Source: Bacteroidia bacterium (lineage in GTDB: Bacteria; Bacteroidota; Bacteroidia; Flavobacteriales; Flavobacteriaceae). Taken from it: DNA of 64,000 nucleotides. The number at the start of each line of letters is the position of its first letter. The stretch's first letter is position 1. A program made the translations under genes and the position numbers. Shown here in pieces: positions 26,402-35,824 of this stretch. The notes beneath the pieces were generated by a model that was given only the letters and a program-made list of their open reading frames with translations, was not told the DNA's origin and made no database searches. The stretch lies in NCBI GenBank assembly GCA_030425285.1, contig JAUIAY010000006.1, positions 1 to 64,000 of the forward strand. The letters run 5' to 3'.

Positions 26402-27966
26402 TAGTCTACGCGCTTTAAGTTCAAATCCTCAAAATCAAAGCTAAAATCAATATTGGGTGAAATACCTTTCAAGGTAAAGCCATTCGCTTTTCCATTATCG
26501 TCTAAAGTGAACATGGCAAAGGCATCAGCATTCATATCTTGATATTCCCATTTAATAGCAAAGGTTTCATCTTTGTAATGCTTTAAAGGACCATTAAGTA
26601 ATGGGGAACGATGACATTTTATCCACAACTGGTTATCCTTATTAAAAATCTCAATCTTTCCAAACCACACGTCTTGATACACACCAATATATTTGCTTTT
26701 TTCTACAGCATCTTGGTCCATGTTGGAAACGGTTTCCCATACTTTCTTGGTAGCAGCATCATCACCACTTTTTTGGGACGCCATATAAGCCGCATATTTA
26801 TCAATCCATTGATAATCATCCAATTTGTAATACATATCCAAAATGGTCTGTGAAACTGATGAAAACAAGCCTGCACCATCATTACTGGTATTGGTTAAAA
26901 TCACAATACCTAAATTCATGTCTGGAATTAAAATAGTTTGCGACAACATACCAGGTAAGCCTCCTGTATGCTCAACTTTCATATTTCCTTTTTCGTCTGA
27001 TAAAAACCAACCTAAGCCATAACCTGAAAAGTGAGAATTGTAACGCGGATTAGGATTTGCGTCCATAACTGTGTGCATTTTCCACATCTCACTATGGTTA
27101 GAAGTAGTAAATAATTGCTTATTGAGGTTTTCACCATATTTCCCTTTGTTTAATTGCAACAATAACCATTGTGACAAATCATTAACATTGGAAAAAATGC
27201 CGCCTGCTGCGCCATTTATCATTTCTTCAAAGGTTGGAATGATTCTAATATCGCCTTTTTCAGTAGAATGTGAAGCAGATAAATTACTCGTGTCTTTTAC
27301 GCTTGTTAATGACCCAACGGTGTTATCCATACCAAGAGCTTCAAAAATTCTGCTTTCTACAAAAGCTTCCCAAGTCATAGCACTTTTTCGGGCAATGAGT
27401 TCTCCTGCTACCAAATACAAGAGGTTGTCATAATCCCACTTTGTTCTAAAAGCAGATTCTGGTTTAAAATGTTGAAAATTGGCCAACAAGTCATCAATTG
27501 TAAAATCTGACCCATGCGGAAAAAACATCAAGTCACCCATACCTAAACCCAAACCACTGCGATGAGTCACCAAATCGACGATATTGAAATTGTCTTCAAC
27601 ATAATCATTATACATGGTAAATTCTGGAATATGGTCTTTAACCTTATCTGTCCAGTTTATTTTCCCTTCTTCAACCAAAATAGCTAAAGCTACTGTGGTA
27701 AATGCTTTACTGTTGGATGCTATAGCAAAGTTGGTATGCTCATTGACAGGTGCTTTGGTTTCTATAGATTTAATACCATAGCCCTTTTCATGCAATATAT
27801 TGCCATCTTTTACAACTGCAACTGCACAACCAGCCACATTGAACTTACTCATGGCGTAATTAACAATAGAATCTATTTGTTGCGAGGTGACTTGTGCTTG
27901 AATCTGGCTAATGCAACATGTAATAAGAAATAGGAATAACGTTGCTTTTCTTTTTTTGTCTCTCAT
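26401..27966 (-). CDS. Serine hydrolase of the class C beta-lactamase-like family
   Basis: The 521-aa protein has a signal peptide (about 1-25), then a beta-lactamase-type catalytic domain (about 28-380) with the S-x-x-K nucleophile motif in IASNSKAFTT, the Y-x-N motif in WDYDNLLYLVAGE and an HTGG box replacing KTG. A DUF3471-like C-terminal beta domain follows (about 420-518). The family includes peptidases, esterases and penicillin-binding-like proteins of the periplasm; the substrate cannot be read from sequence. It is translationally coupled to the DUF6090 gene. Confidence 0.9.
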   Translation of the reverse strand: MRDKKRKATLFLFLITCCISQIQAQVTSQQIDSIVNYAMSKFNVAGCAVAVVKDGNILHEKGYGIKSIETKAPVNEHTNFAIASNSKAFTTVALAILVEEGKINWTDKVKDHIPEFTMYNDYVEDNFNIVDLVTHRSGLGLGMGDLMFFPHGSDFTIDDLLANFQHFKPESAFRTKWDYDNLLYLVAGELIARKSAMTWEAFVESRIFEALGMDNTVGSLTSVKDTSNLSASHSTEKGDIRIIPTFEEMINGAAGGIFSNVNDLSQWLLLQLNKGKYGENLNKQLFTTSNHSEMWKMHTVMDANPNPRYNSHFSGYGLGWFLSDEKGNMKVEHTGGLPGMLSQTILIPDMNLGIVILTNTSNDGAGLFSSVSQTILDMYYKLDDYQWIDKYAAYMASQKSGDDAATKKVWETVSNMDQDAVEKSKYIGVYQDVWFGKIEIFNKDNQLWIKCHRSPLLNGPLKHYKDETFAIKWEYQDMNADAFAMFTLDDNGKANGFTLKGISPNIDFSFDFEDLNLKRVD

Positions 27967-28193
27967 AAAGGAAGGTTGGTTATTTAGTTCCTTAAAGATA
28001 ATTAATAAAAATATATTATTACCCGTTGTTAATTATGATTTGAAGAAAAATATCTTCCGTTTTATAAACTAAAAACCCCTTAAAACATAAAAGCTTTTAT
28101 ATAAACCATCAAAATTGACTGTTTACCCAATACTTCATCATTTTATAATTAATTTGAATATCTTGCTCCAGTCAACTATATTAAAAATCTACT

Positions 28194-29846
28194 ATGCGTA
28201 TTGGAATTTTAACACGAGATAGTCATACACTTCTAAATTGGGAACTTCGAATTATTGAACATCTTAAAAATCATTCTGATTACGAGCTTGTATTATTAAT
28301 GAAAGATGGAAGACTTAATCAACCAGATACAACTTCCTTATTCTCAAAAATTTCAAAAGTATTAAAAAAAAAGAATCCAATTGGGAAATTACTTTTTTAC
28401 ACCCAAATGAAAATAGAATCTTCCTTTTTTTATAAACGGCCTCAAACTGTAAACAAATTGGATATCGACCAATATTTAAAATCCATTCCAGAGATTAACT
28501 TATTCCCAACTCGTAAAGGGTTTCTTGATATTTTTAATAGTGAAGATGCTGAAAAGATTAAAGCCTATGATTTAGATGTTATTCTGCGTTTTGAATTCAA
28601 TATTATTAGAGGTGAAATACTTCATGCCGCAAAATATGGAATATGGTCATTTCACCATGGCGACAATGCCATAAATAGAGGTGGTCCTGCTGGTTTTTGG
28701 GAAATTGCTTTAAAACAGCCAGTAGCAGGAGTTACGCTCCAGCAGCTAACGCCTGAACTTGATGGCGGTCTAGTAATTGACAAGGCCTATTACAGCAAGC
28801 ATTGGTCCTTTGTAAAAACTAATATGATGCTCACCGAAAACTCGGTTAATTTACTTTTAAAGAACCTGCGATTACTAAAAGAAGGTATTTATGAACCTGA
28901 AAAATCTTTGGTTTATTCCAACCCCTTATACGTTGCTCCCAGACCACTCGTTGCAATTAAATATATTATTCACTTTTACAGCAGGTTTGGTTCTAAAGTT
29001 ATTGAGCGTGTCACTGAAAAATTTGGAGTTCGTGTATGTTGCTGGACTTTGTTCATTGGTAAAGGTGATTTTATGCATGCCACATTATTTAGAATAAAGC
29101 CTGCCGAATTACCAAAAGGTGAATTTTGGGCAGATCCCTTTTTATATAAACATCATGATGATACCTACGTGTTTTTTGAAAATTACTCTTACAAAACCAA
29201 ATTAGGTAAAATTTCCTGTGGAAAAATTGAAAACAATACTATTACCAATGTTGTAGATGTATTGGATTTAGATTATCATTTATCATTTCCTTATGTGTTT
29301 GAATACAACAACACGCTGTATATGATGCCAGAAACCAGTGAAAACAAACGTTTGGAAATATTTAAATGCGTTGAGTTTCCTCAAAAATGGGAATTACACC
29401 GTACAGCATTTGAAGACGAAGTTGTGGTCGATGCTTTTTTTCATACAGATGCCAACAAGCAAATGTGGCTGTTTATGAACAAACTTTCTGCTCCAGGAAG
29501 TGAAGCCGATTCAGAACTTTATATTTACAAAGTTGATTCACCTGAATTAAACAACATTGAAAGTCATAAATTAAATCCTGTCATGATTGATGCCAGATGT
29601 GCAAGAAATGGAGGCCCAACCTTTGTCCATAACGGAAAAACATATAGACCTTCACAAAGTAACACTCATGGTATTTATGGTCGGGCTTTAAACATTAATG
29701 AAATTGAAAAACTATCCATTGATGATTACAAAGAAAGTATGCTGACTACCATTGAACCGAATTTTAGAAAAGGTTTGGAACGTATACACCACCTCCACCA
29801 AATTGAGGGGATGTATGTGTTTGATGCTGCTTATAGAAGAAAATAA
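28194..29846 (+). CDS. Formyltransferase-like and five-bladed propeller-like fusion protein
   Basis: The 550-aa protein is cytoplasmic in appearance. The N-terminal part (about 1-225) is related to methionyl-tRNA/sugar formyltransferases: VILRFEFNIIRGEIL, IWSFHHGDNAINRGGPAGFWE and LDGG. The C-terminal part (about 285-550) resembles the propeller domain of glucosamine inositolphosphorylceramide transferase-like proteins, with FWADPFLYKHHDDTYVFFENY and GGPTFVHNGKTYRPSQ. This combination occurs in polysaccharide loci. A role in modifying or transferring a sugar is likely, but neither donor nor acceptor can be named. The gene is monocistronic, in an AT-rich island bounded by convergent genes. Confidence 0.75.
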   Translation: MRIGILTRDSHTLLNWELRIIEHLKNHSDYELVLLMKDGRLNQPDTTSLFSKISKVLKKKNPIGKLLFYTQMKIESSFFYKRPQTVNKLDIDQYLKSIPEINLFPTRKGFLDIFNSEDAEKIKAYDLDVILRFEFNIIRGEILHAAKYGIWSFHHGDNAINRGGPAGFWEIALKQPVAGVTLQQLTPELDGGLVIDKAYYSKHWSFVKTNMMLTENSVNLLLKNLRLLKEGIYEPEKSLVYSNPLYVAPRPLVAIKYIIHFYSRFGSKVIERVTEKFGVRVCCWTLFIGKGDFMHATLFRIKPAELPKGEFWADPFLYKHHDDTYVFFENYSYKTKLGKISCGKIENNTITNVVDVLDLDYHLSFPYVFEYNNTLYMMPETSENKRLEIFKCVEFPQKWELHRTAFEDEVVVDAFFHTDANKQMWLFMNKLSAPGSEADSELYIYKVDSPELNNIESHKLNPVMIDARCARNGGPTFVHNGKTYRPSQSNTHGIYGRALNINEIEKLSIDDYKESMLTTIEPNFRKGLERIHHLHQIEGMYVFDAAYRRK

Positions 29847-29848
29847 AT

Positions 29849-30742
29849 CTAGTTATCATACTTCCATTCTTTTTGACTTGATTTCCATAGCTGGAAATAG
29901 TCTTCAACATAAAATCCTTTAGTAGGAATAAATTTCTTCCATTTCTGTTTATAATAAGGTACTTTTAAATATTTTTTTGCACTATCCAATTCAGCCTTTT
30001 TAACTTTAACATTAGCTTTGTTTTTGAACTGAATTTCTCTGACTTTGTTTTTAATAGAATCCATTCCGTTAAAATACCAACTTCGTTTAGGGTCGTAATA
30101 TTTAATAGCCCATTTATTGTTTTTTGTCCTAAAAATATCTCTATGAAACATCAAATAATACTTATCATCACAATATTTCCGAACAAATAGCATAGCATAT
30201 TTATGTTTGTTGTAAATAAAACTGTCAATATAAGCATGTTCTGAAGTTTCGAATTTTATAAAATTATTTTCGGATGAAAAATCACCATAAACCTCCTCCA
30301 CAATTTCATATTTTCCTATACCATGAGAATTACGAAAATCTGCACAAGGACCGTTGTCAAATACATCTTTCATATAACTCATTTTACCTATAAAAACCAA
30401 TAATTCTTTGGTTTTCGAGTCACAGTATTGAGAGCTTAAAAACTCTATATCAAATAATTTTACATTAATATTTTCATCATTAAACACTAATCTTTTTGCC
30501 ATTGTATAGCATTCCTCAACTTTCTCATATGCCTTAAAAATTAAAGTATCTCCAATTTTTCCTTTTATTGAATAATTTCCATCAAAATCAGTGATAACTT
30601 TTTCGCTCGAATCAATGTTAACAACTTGTGCTCCTGCAAATGCAAACCCACTTTCATCAACTACATTGCCTTTCAAAATAATTTCTTGATTAAAAGATAA
30701 TTGGCTAGTTAAAACAATAAATAGAATAATGGCCTTTTTCAT
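29849..30742 (-). CDS. CarboxypepD-like domain envelope protein of unknown function
   Basis: From the ATG at 30742 the protein begins MKKAIILFIVLTSQLSFNQ (signal peptide) and is about 297 aa; an earlier ATG at 30766 would overlap the upstream gene. Residues about 22-90 form a carboxypeptidase-regulatory-like module (LKGNVVDESGFAFAGAQVVNI, TDFDGNYSIKGKIGDTLIF). The lysine- and aromatic-rich rest has no recognised motif. It starts one base after the glycosyltransferase stop and is probably co-transcribed. Both may serve the envelope, but no specific function is evident. Confidence 0.8.
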   Translation of the reverse strand: MKKAIILFIVLTSQLSFNQEIILKGNVVDESGFAFAGAQVVNIDSSEKVITDFDGNYSIKGKIGDTLIFKAYEKVEECYTMAKRLVFNDENINVKLFDIEFLSSQYCDSKTKELLVFIGKMSYMKDVFDNGPCADFRNSHGIGKYEIVEEVYGDFSSENNFIKFETSEHAYIDSFIYNKHKYAMLFVRKYCDDKYYLMFHRDIFRTKNNKWAIKYYDPKRSWYFNGMDSIKNKVREIQFKNKANVKVKKAELDSAKKYLKVPYYKQKWKKFIPTKGFYVEDYFQLWKSSQKEWKYDN

Positions 30743-30743
30743 A

Positions 30744-31991
30744 TTATTTCTTATTCTTCTCCTCAATCCATTTACTCATATACTTGGTGCTTTGCAAAGT
30801 TTGGTACTGTAACATTTGCCCTATAGCATTCTTAAGCCTGCGGTTTTGTAAGTTATCCTGAAGATGTTGTATTTGGTTAATGAACTCTCTTTTGTGAATT
30901 TCCTTATCAAATCGCAAGTTTAAAACAGTAAAAGCGTTTTGTTGTTTGGAATTCCATAGTGGTTCATTAGTATATAATTTTACAGCCTGTTCAGCAAATT
31001 CGGTTGGGTCATCTGCAATAAACCCATTAGGCTTTAAATCACTAAACACACCTTCGGCCGCAATGGAAGACATTACGCAAGGTGTGCCGTTTTTCATGGC
31101 ATCAATTAGTTTCCCTTTTAGTCCTGCACCAAATTGTAATGGCGCCAAACATACTTTTGCTTGTTGCATAACAATATTGACATCTTTAGCAAAACCCTTG
31201 ATATTAAAGCCTTCTTTTTCATTATGCAATTGGGTTATTTTTTGTGAAGCATAGGCTCCATAAACATGCATTTCAGCTTTGGGCAACTGTTTTCTAATCA
31301 ATGGCCAAATCGTTTTTTTGATGTACAAAATCGCTTGATAATTGGGTTCATGTAAAAAGTTGCCAACAGTAAGAAAATGTTGCCGTTCCTTAAATTCAGG
31401 TAATCGATTTATTACTTCGCCACCTATCCTATCTTCCATAAACGGAAGATAAGCTAACAGCGATTGATCTACCTTTAACTCATTTGTAAGTAATTCCATT
31501 TCAAACTCTGAAATAATCAAGCTTAAATCACTTCTATAAATACTGGCCAATTCGCGCTTAAATGTGGCATTTAGCAAATAGGTTTTATCAAAGGTTTTTT
31601 GATCTTTAAAGGCTTGATGCCTACCTTTCCGAAGTCCATGCAAGTCTTCGGTGTCAAGAATTCGTAATGCATTCGGGCAATTTTCAGAAACACGCCAACC
31701 AAATTGTTCTTCCATCATAAAACGGTCAAACAAAACTACTTCAGGTTTTAATTGCGTTACAAACGCATCAAAAGAACTGGAGTTTACTTCAATGGAAACA
31801 GTATTAATTCCAAGTTTAAACAAATCAACAGCATGGCTTTTTTTCTCGCAAGGACTCGCAAATGTAATTTGATAGTTTAGAGTTTGAAAGGTATCAATAA
31901 GTTGCATCATTCGACTTCCAGCAGCAGAACTATTGGGTTCTGGCCATACATAGCCTATGATGAGCAATTGCCCGCTCTGTCCTTCGGACAT
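30744..31991 (-). CDS. Glycosyltransferase, group 1/GT4-like
   Basis: The protein contains LLIIGYVWPEPNSSAAGSRMMQL at the N-terminus and the GT-B C-terminal lobe: LTVGNFLHEPNYQAI, MHVYGAYAS, NIKGFAKDVNIVMQQAKVCLAPLQFGAGLKGKLIDAM and GTPCVMSS. The G(A)GLKGKLIDAM-x-x-GTPCV stretch is the nucleotide-sugar-binding signature of the family. Donor and acceptor are unknown. The start is uncertain: ATG 31991 lies inside a short palindromic repeat, and ATG 32051 would add 20 residues translated from that repeat. The core family usually begins close to LLIIGY. Confidence 0.85.
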   Translation of the reverse strand: MSEGQSGQLLIIGYVWPEPNSSAAGSRMMQLIDTFQTLNYQITFASPCEKKSHAVDLFKLGINTVSIEVNSSSFDAFVTQLKPEVVLFDRFMMEEQFGWRVSENCPNALRILDTEDLHGLRKGRHQAFKDQKTFDKTYLLNATFKRELASIYRSDLSLIISEFEMELLTNELKVDQSLLAYLPFMEDRIGGEVINRLPEFKERQHFLTVGNFLHEPNYQAILYIKKTIWPLIRKQLPKAEMHVYGAYASQKITQLHNEKEGFNIKGFAKDVNIVMQQAKVCLAPLQFGAGLKGKLIDAMKNGTPCVMSSIAAEGVFSDLKPNGFIADDPTEFAEQAVKLYTNEPLWNSKQQNAFTVLNLRFDKEIHKREFINQIQHLQDNLQNRRLKNAIGQMLQYQTLQSTKYMSKWIEEKNKK

Positions 31992-32010
31992 CTCTCCCAA
32001 ATGGAGAGAA
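31974..32010. repeat. Short two-palindrome intergenic repeat
   Basis: GTCC-ttc-GGAC (31979-31989) is followed by TCTCTCC-caaat-GGAGAGA (31991-32009). It resembles the short palindromic repeats (CTCTCC...GGAGAG with CCTTCGGA) scattered between genes in many flavobacterial genomes, as recalled from general knowledge. Here it overlaps the start of the glycosyltransferase gene. Confidence 0.6.
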
Positions 32011-32057
32011 CTTGACACTTTATTATTTTTTGAATTCGTGTTTATAATCAATGGCCT

Positions 32058-32528
32058 TTATTGTGGCTTGGGTTCTAGGCCATATTTGACTCGAACAGCT
32101 TGGGCCCAATTTATAACCGATTGTATTTGAGCATCCGTTAGTTTGGCTTCTCCATGTGCCCAAGTATAAGAATCAAGTGGCATGCTCTTGTCTTCTACCA
32201 TTTCAATCAATTCTTCCAACTTATGGTCTTTTTTCTTGGTAGAGTATTCGTCCCAAATTGATACGTTAAAATGACCTTTGCCATGCTTTACATGATCTGC
32301 CAACCAATAATTAACAGGTGTAATATTGTTGTACCAAGGATATCTTGTGGCATTACTATGACAATCGTAACAAGATTCCTTTAAAATTACCGCTACATCT
32401 TGCGGTGGATTGGTGTCACTTAAAAAAGCATCGATTGCTAAATCGCCATCATTTTTTTCTGGTCCAAAAAATTGTGCAATAACGAAAAGGACCAATAGGA
32501 TGAGTAAGATTTTCTTAATTATGCGCAT
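32058..32528 (-). CDS. Haem-binding-domain protein (CxxCH)
   Basis: The 156-aa protein begins with an N-terminal membrane anchor or signal (IIKKILLILLVLFVIAQFFGP). One c-type haem motif, CYDCHSN (about residue 53), follows, then PWYNNITPVNYWLADHVKHG, which is typical of the Bacteroidota haem-binding domain family (PF14376). The histidine of CYDCH is one axial ligand. It probably acts in the periplasm in electron transfer. Its partner is not evident. The next gene (32566) is divergent and both promoters share 37 bases. Confidence 0.88.
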   Translation of the reverse strand: MRIIKKILLILLVLFVIAQFFGPEKNDGDLAIDAFLSDTNPPQDVAVILKESCYDCHSNATRYPWYNNITPVNYWLADHVKHGKGHFNVSIWDEYSTKKKDHKLEELIEMVEDKSMPLDSYTWAHGEAKLTDAQIQSVINWAQAVRVKYGLEPKPQ

Positions 32529-32565
32529 TTGTGTAATTTTAGATTCTTAAAAATAGAAAATATTC

Positions 32566-33129
32566 GTGACTACTGAACAACTTTACGAAGAATTAAATTA
32601 TGTCAATCACTCTCGAGAAAAACGCTTGCACTATGCCAATTTAGTGATTGCCAATCCTGATTTAATTTCCAAACTTTTGGAAATTCTATTTATGGTTGAC
32701 GATAAGGTGTCCTGCAGAGCTGCTTGGGTTTTTGAGTTTATGTGCGGTGAAAATCTAGAGGCCTCAATACCTTATTTAGATTTGTTTACAGAACACATGC
32801 ACAAAGTTCATTTGGATCCTGCTGTAAGACCAGTGGCTAAAGTTTGCGAGTACTTAACAAAAGCCTACTATTCAAAAACAGATAATCAGATAAAAACGGC
32901 TTTAACTCCTAAACACAAAGAACGTATTATTGAAGCCTGTTTTGATTACATGATTAATGATGAAAAGATAGCGCCAAAAGCCTATGCCATGAATACCCTC
33001 TATTTACTTGGGCAAGATTATGATTGGATTCACCCAGAGTTGGCACTTATTCTGGAACGTGACTACCAAATGCAGAGTTCCGGATTTAAAGCCAGAGCAC
33101 GCCATATTCTAAAAAAGATTAAAAAGTAA
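32566..33129 (+). CDS. HEAT-repeat-like cytoplasmic protein
   Basis: The 187-aa protein starts on GTG (32566) and is entirely helical by inspection. Repeated segments of about 35-40 residues (LLEILFMVDDKVSCRAAWVFEFM; RIIEACFDYMINDEKIAPKAYAMNTLYLLG) resemble HEAT/Armadillo-type repeats. No signal peptide or catalytic motif is seen. It lies between divergent and convergent genes and is monocistronic. Its position near purB is common in flavobacteria by general recollection, but no functional link is known. Confidence 0.7.
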   Translation: MTTEQLYEELNYVNHSREKRLHYANLVIANPDLISKLLEILFMVDDKVSCRAAWVFEFMCGENLEASIPYLDLFTEHMHKVHLDPAVRPVAKVCEYLTKAYYSKTDNQIKTALTPKHKERIIEACFDYMINDEKIAPKAYAMNTLYLLGQDYDWIHPELALILERDYQMQSSGFKARARHILKKIKK

Positions 33130-34113
33130 TTACCAACTTAATATTTGTTGTAACTCTTCACTAGACACAGTCAATAATTTACTAACAACAAGTCGAGAGG
33201 TTAAAGTTTTCCAGTCCTTGTTTTTTTTAAAAATTGATTTTAGAATCGGTTCAGCCTTTTCAAATTGTTTGTTATTTAATAGATTAATTGCGTACCAATA
33301 TTGCATTTCCAAGTTTTCAGGAAATAGTTCTTGAGCTTTCATGTAAAGCATTTCGGCTTCTGCTGAATTTCCGTGTTCCATAGCTACATCACCTTTGTTC
33401 ATGAAATCATAGGCCTTATGAATTTTCATCAAGCGCTCCAATTCTTGAATAGGATTTTCATGGTCTTCCACACGTAAATCCATTACGGTATCTTCCCAAG
33501 AATTTCCAGTAGACATTCCTTTCACAATCAATATCGCCGCAGACTGCTTCCCTCGAATATCACCTTGTTCATTTTCGGCAGCTTTCATAGCTGTTAACAT
33601 ACGTTCAGCTAATGTCCCTTTGGTAGATTCAAAAGCTTCCGCCATAGCATTCCAAACCGTATTGTTCAACATCATATTGGCTTGTACCGAAAAATTATTC
33701 CCTTTCCTATGTCCAGCTTCAGCAATACATAAACTTCCCGTATGCGTAGCGACTTCTCCTTTATGATTTAAGAAAGCTACTTGCCTATACATTTGTCCAG
33801 AATCGTTATCAAGTAACGCTTTTAATGCTTGTTCCGGGCTCAATCCTTCAGCCATTAAAGCTAGGCCTTTAGGCCCATAACTAGGATTCACCAAAGATTG
33901 TGTAGCAACCACTCCAACACCTGCCTTACCATACGTTACAATACTACCCACGCTAAACCAATGGCTCTGTACAGCAACACCCATTTCGCCTGTAACGGAA
34001 TCGCGCGCAACTATGGAATAGGTATGCGTGAAGGGTTCTGATTTTTTATAAGACTGCGAAAAAGTTGTTTCAGAAAACAGGAGTACTAAAAAAAGTAATA
34101 GATATTTATTCAT
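33130..34113 (-). CDS. DUF1028-family exported protein with TPR-like tail
   Basis: From ATG 34113 the protein begins MNKYLLLFLVLLFSETTFSQ (signal peptide) and is about 327 aa; a TTG at 34119 also opens the frame. Residues about 28-225 match DUF1028: FTHTYSIVARDSVTGEMGVAVQSHWFSVGS, GVVATQSLVNPSYGPKGLALM and ERMLTAM. The tail (about 235-315) is TPR-like. DUF1028 is structurally an Ntn-hydrolase-like family with unknown reaction. It is convergent with the HEAT-like gene, with stop codons adjacent. Confidence 0.88.
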   Translation of the reverse strand: MNKYLLLFLVLLFSETTFSQSYKKSEPFTHTYSIVARDSVTGEMGVAVQSHWFSVGSIVTYGKAGVGVVATQSLVNPSYGPKGLALMAEGLSPEQALKALLDNDSGQMYRQVAFLNHKGEVATHTGSLCIAEAGHRKGNNFSVQANMMLNNTVWNAMAEAFESTKGTLAERMLTAMKAAENEQGDIRGKQSAAILIVKGMSTGNSWEDTVMDLRVEDHENPIQELERLMKIHKAYDFMNKGDVAMEHGNSAEAEMLYMKAQELFPENLEMQYWYAINLLNNKQFEKAEPILKSIFKKNKDWKTLTSRLVVSKLLTVSSEELQQILSW

Positions 34114-34203
34114 GACCAATATTGTTTATGTAACTAATATAAAAAATTACCCGTTTATCATAAATCTTAAAGCGTTTAACTTCGCTCTTCTTCTGAAATA
34201 AAC

Positions 34204-34211
34204 TATCTTTG
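34204..34211 (+). promoter_or_regulatory. Promoter -7 box of purB
   Basis: TATCTTTG fits the Bacteroidota -7 consensus TAnnTTTG and stands 26 bases before the purB ATG. An exact TTG at the -33 position is not seen (TTC lies near there). Confidence 0.5.
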
Positions 34212-34237
34212 CGACTTCAAAAAAACTCACATAAATC

Positions 34238-35581
34238 ATGTCAATATCCTCTCTTAATGCCATTTCTCCTATTGATGGTCGTTATAGAAATAAAGTTGAA
34301 AAATTAGCACCTTATTTCTCGGAAGAAGCCTTAATAAAATATCGCGTTCAAGTAGAAATAGAATATTTTATTGCTTTATGCGAAATTCCATTACCGCAGC
34401 TTGCTGATTTTAATTCGGGTTTATTTGATGATTTACGTGCTATTTATAAAAACTTCACAGCTATTGATGCTTCGGCAATAAAAGATATTGAGAAGGTAAC
34501 TAACCATGACGTTAAAGCTGTTGAATACTTTATTAAGGAAAAATTTGATGCTTTAAACATTTCCCAATACAAGGAATTTATCCACTTTGGTTTGACTTCC
34601 CAAGACATCAACAATACAGCTATTCCTTTAAGTATTAAGGATGCTATGAATGATGTGTACGTTCCTGAATATATGTTGGTATTGGAAAAGCTAGAGGCGC
34701 TCTCGCAAGAATGGTCAAATGTGCCTATGTTGGCAAGAACTCATGGACAACCTGCCTCTCCTACACGATTAGGAAAGGAAATTGCAGTTTTTACCACACG
34801 TTTAAAAGAGCAATTTAATTTATTGAATGATATTCCGAGTGCAGCCAAATTTGGAGGCGCAACAGGGAATTTCAATGCTCATAAAGTAGCCTATCCAAAT
34901 GTTGACTGGAAAACTTTTGGCGGCGATTTTGTTCAAGGTAAATTAGGACTTTATCACTCCTTCCCTACAACCCAGATTGAACATTACGACCATATGGCGG
35001 CTTTGTTTGATTGCCTAAAACGTATCAATACCATTATTATTGATTTAGATCGAGATGTTTGGACGTATGTATCTATGGATTACTTTAAACAAAAAATAAA
35101 GGCAGGCGAAGTAGGCAGTTCTGCTATGCCACATAAAGTCAATCCTATAGATTTTGAAAATAGCGAAGGAAACTTGGGTATTGCCAATGCATTGTTTGAA
35201 CATTTGTCTGCCAAACTTCCTATTTCACGTTTGCAACGTGATTTGACTGATAGTACTGTATTACGCAATGTGGGTGTGCCTTTTGGACATACCTTAATAG
35301 GTTTTAAATCGACGTTAAAAGGGTTGAACAAATTGTTGCTTAACGAAAATAAATTTGCTGAAGACCTAGAAAACAATTGGGCGGTGGTTGCAGAAGCCAT
35401 CCAGACCATTTTGAGACGCGAAGGTTACCCTAACCCTTATGAAGCTTTAAAAGGTTTGACCAGGACCAATGAAAAAATCAATCAAACATCTATTTCAAAT
35501 TTTATTGATACATTAGAGGTCTCAAATCAAATAAAAACCGAACTTAAAGCTATTTCGCCTAGTAATTATACAGGTATCTAG
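34238..35581 (+). CDS. purB: Adenylosuccinate lyase
   Basis: The 447-aa enzyme splits fumarate from adenylosuccinate and from SAICAR, in purine synthesis. The fumarase/aspartase superfamily signature GSSAMPHKVNPIDFENSEG is present (about 288-306), as are the N-terminal SPIDGRYRNKVEKLAPYFSEE, the active-site histidine region ARTHGQPASPTRLGKE and the TSQDINNTA motif. The length is normal. A TAnnTTTG promoter box precedes it. A 60-aa membrane protein follows after 8 bases and a hairpin closes the unit. Confidence 0.97.
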   Translation: MSISSLNAISPIDGRYRNKVEKLAPYFSEEALIKYRVQVEIEYFIALCEIPLPQLADFNSGLFDDLRAIYKNFTAIDASAIKDIEKVTNHDVKAVEYFIKEKFDALNISQYKEFIHFGLTSQDINNTAIPLSIKDAMNDVYVPEYMLVLEKLEALSQEWSNVPMLARTHGQPASPTRLGKEIAVFTTRLKEQFNLLNDIPSAAKFGGATGNFNAHKVAYPNVDWKTFGGDFVQGKLGLYHSFPTTQIEHYDHMAALFDCLKRINTIIIDLDRDVWTYVSMDYFKQKIKAGEVGSSAMPHKVNPIDFENSEGNLGIANALFEHLSAKLPISRLQRDLTDSTVLRNVGVPFGHTLIGFKSTLKGLNKLLLNENKFAEDLENNWAVVAEAIQTILRREGYPNPYEALKGLTRTNEKINQTSISNFIDTLEVSNQIKTELKAISPSNYTGI

Positions 35582-35589
35582 CATTTGTT

Positions 35590-35772
35590 ATGCTAACCGA
35601 TAAACAATCCATAATACTCTGCCTTGCAGTTACCTTACTTTTTGTGGTTTCAGGAATTTTCGGAATATTAGAAAATTTTGCCATTATAGGTCTTTTATCC
35701 TTTGGATTGCTAATGATACTATTGAATATTGCTTGGGTTCATTTGAAAGATGACCAAGAAGATAAATCATAA
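35590..35772 (+). CDS. Small two-helix membrane protein downstream of purB
   Basis: The 60-aa protein has two hydrophobic stretches, IILCLAVTLLFVVSGIFGI and FAIIGLLSFGLLMILLNIAW, and an acidic tail DDQEDKS. The start lies 8 bases after purB and a terminator hairpin begins at its stop codon, so it appears to be the last gene of a two-gene unit. No function is recognised. Confidence 0.7.
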   Translation: MLTDKQSIILCLAVTLLFVVSGIFGILENFAIIGLLSFGLLMILLNIAWVHLKDDQEDKS

Positions 35773-35800
35773 AAAAAGTGACCAAAATTGGTCACTTTTT
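35773..35800 (+). terminator. Hairpin terminator after the purB unit
   Basis: An 11-bp perfect stem AAAAAGTGACC / GGTCACTTTTT has a 6-base loop (AAAATT) and a T run. It may also serve the minus-strand DUF4252 operon ending at 35825. Confidence 0.85.
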
Positions 35801-35824
35801 ACATTAACATATTAAACTAATTGT

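Noticed and set aside
27071-27433. Plus-strand 120-aa frame
   Set aside because: Antisense to the serine-hydrolase catalytic domain; no domain seen.
27967-28193. Possible small RNA in the AT-rich gap
   Set aside because: Only a short palindrome (AAAAGCTTTT) is visible; no conserved structure or promoter-terminator pair.
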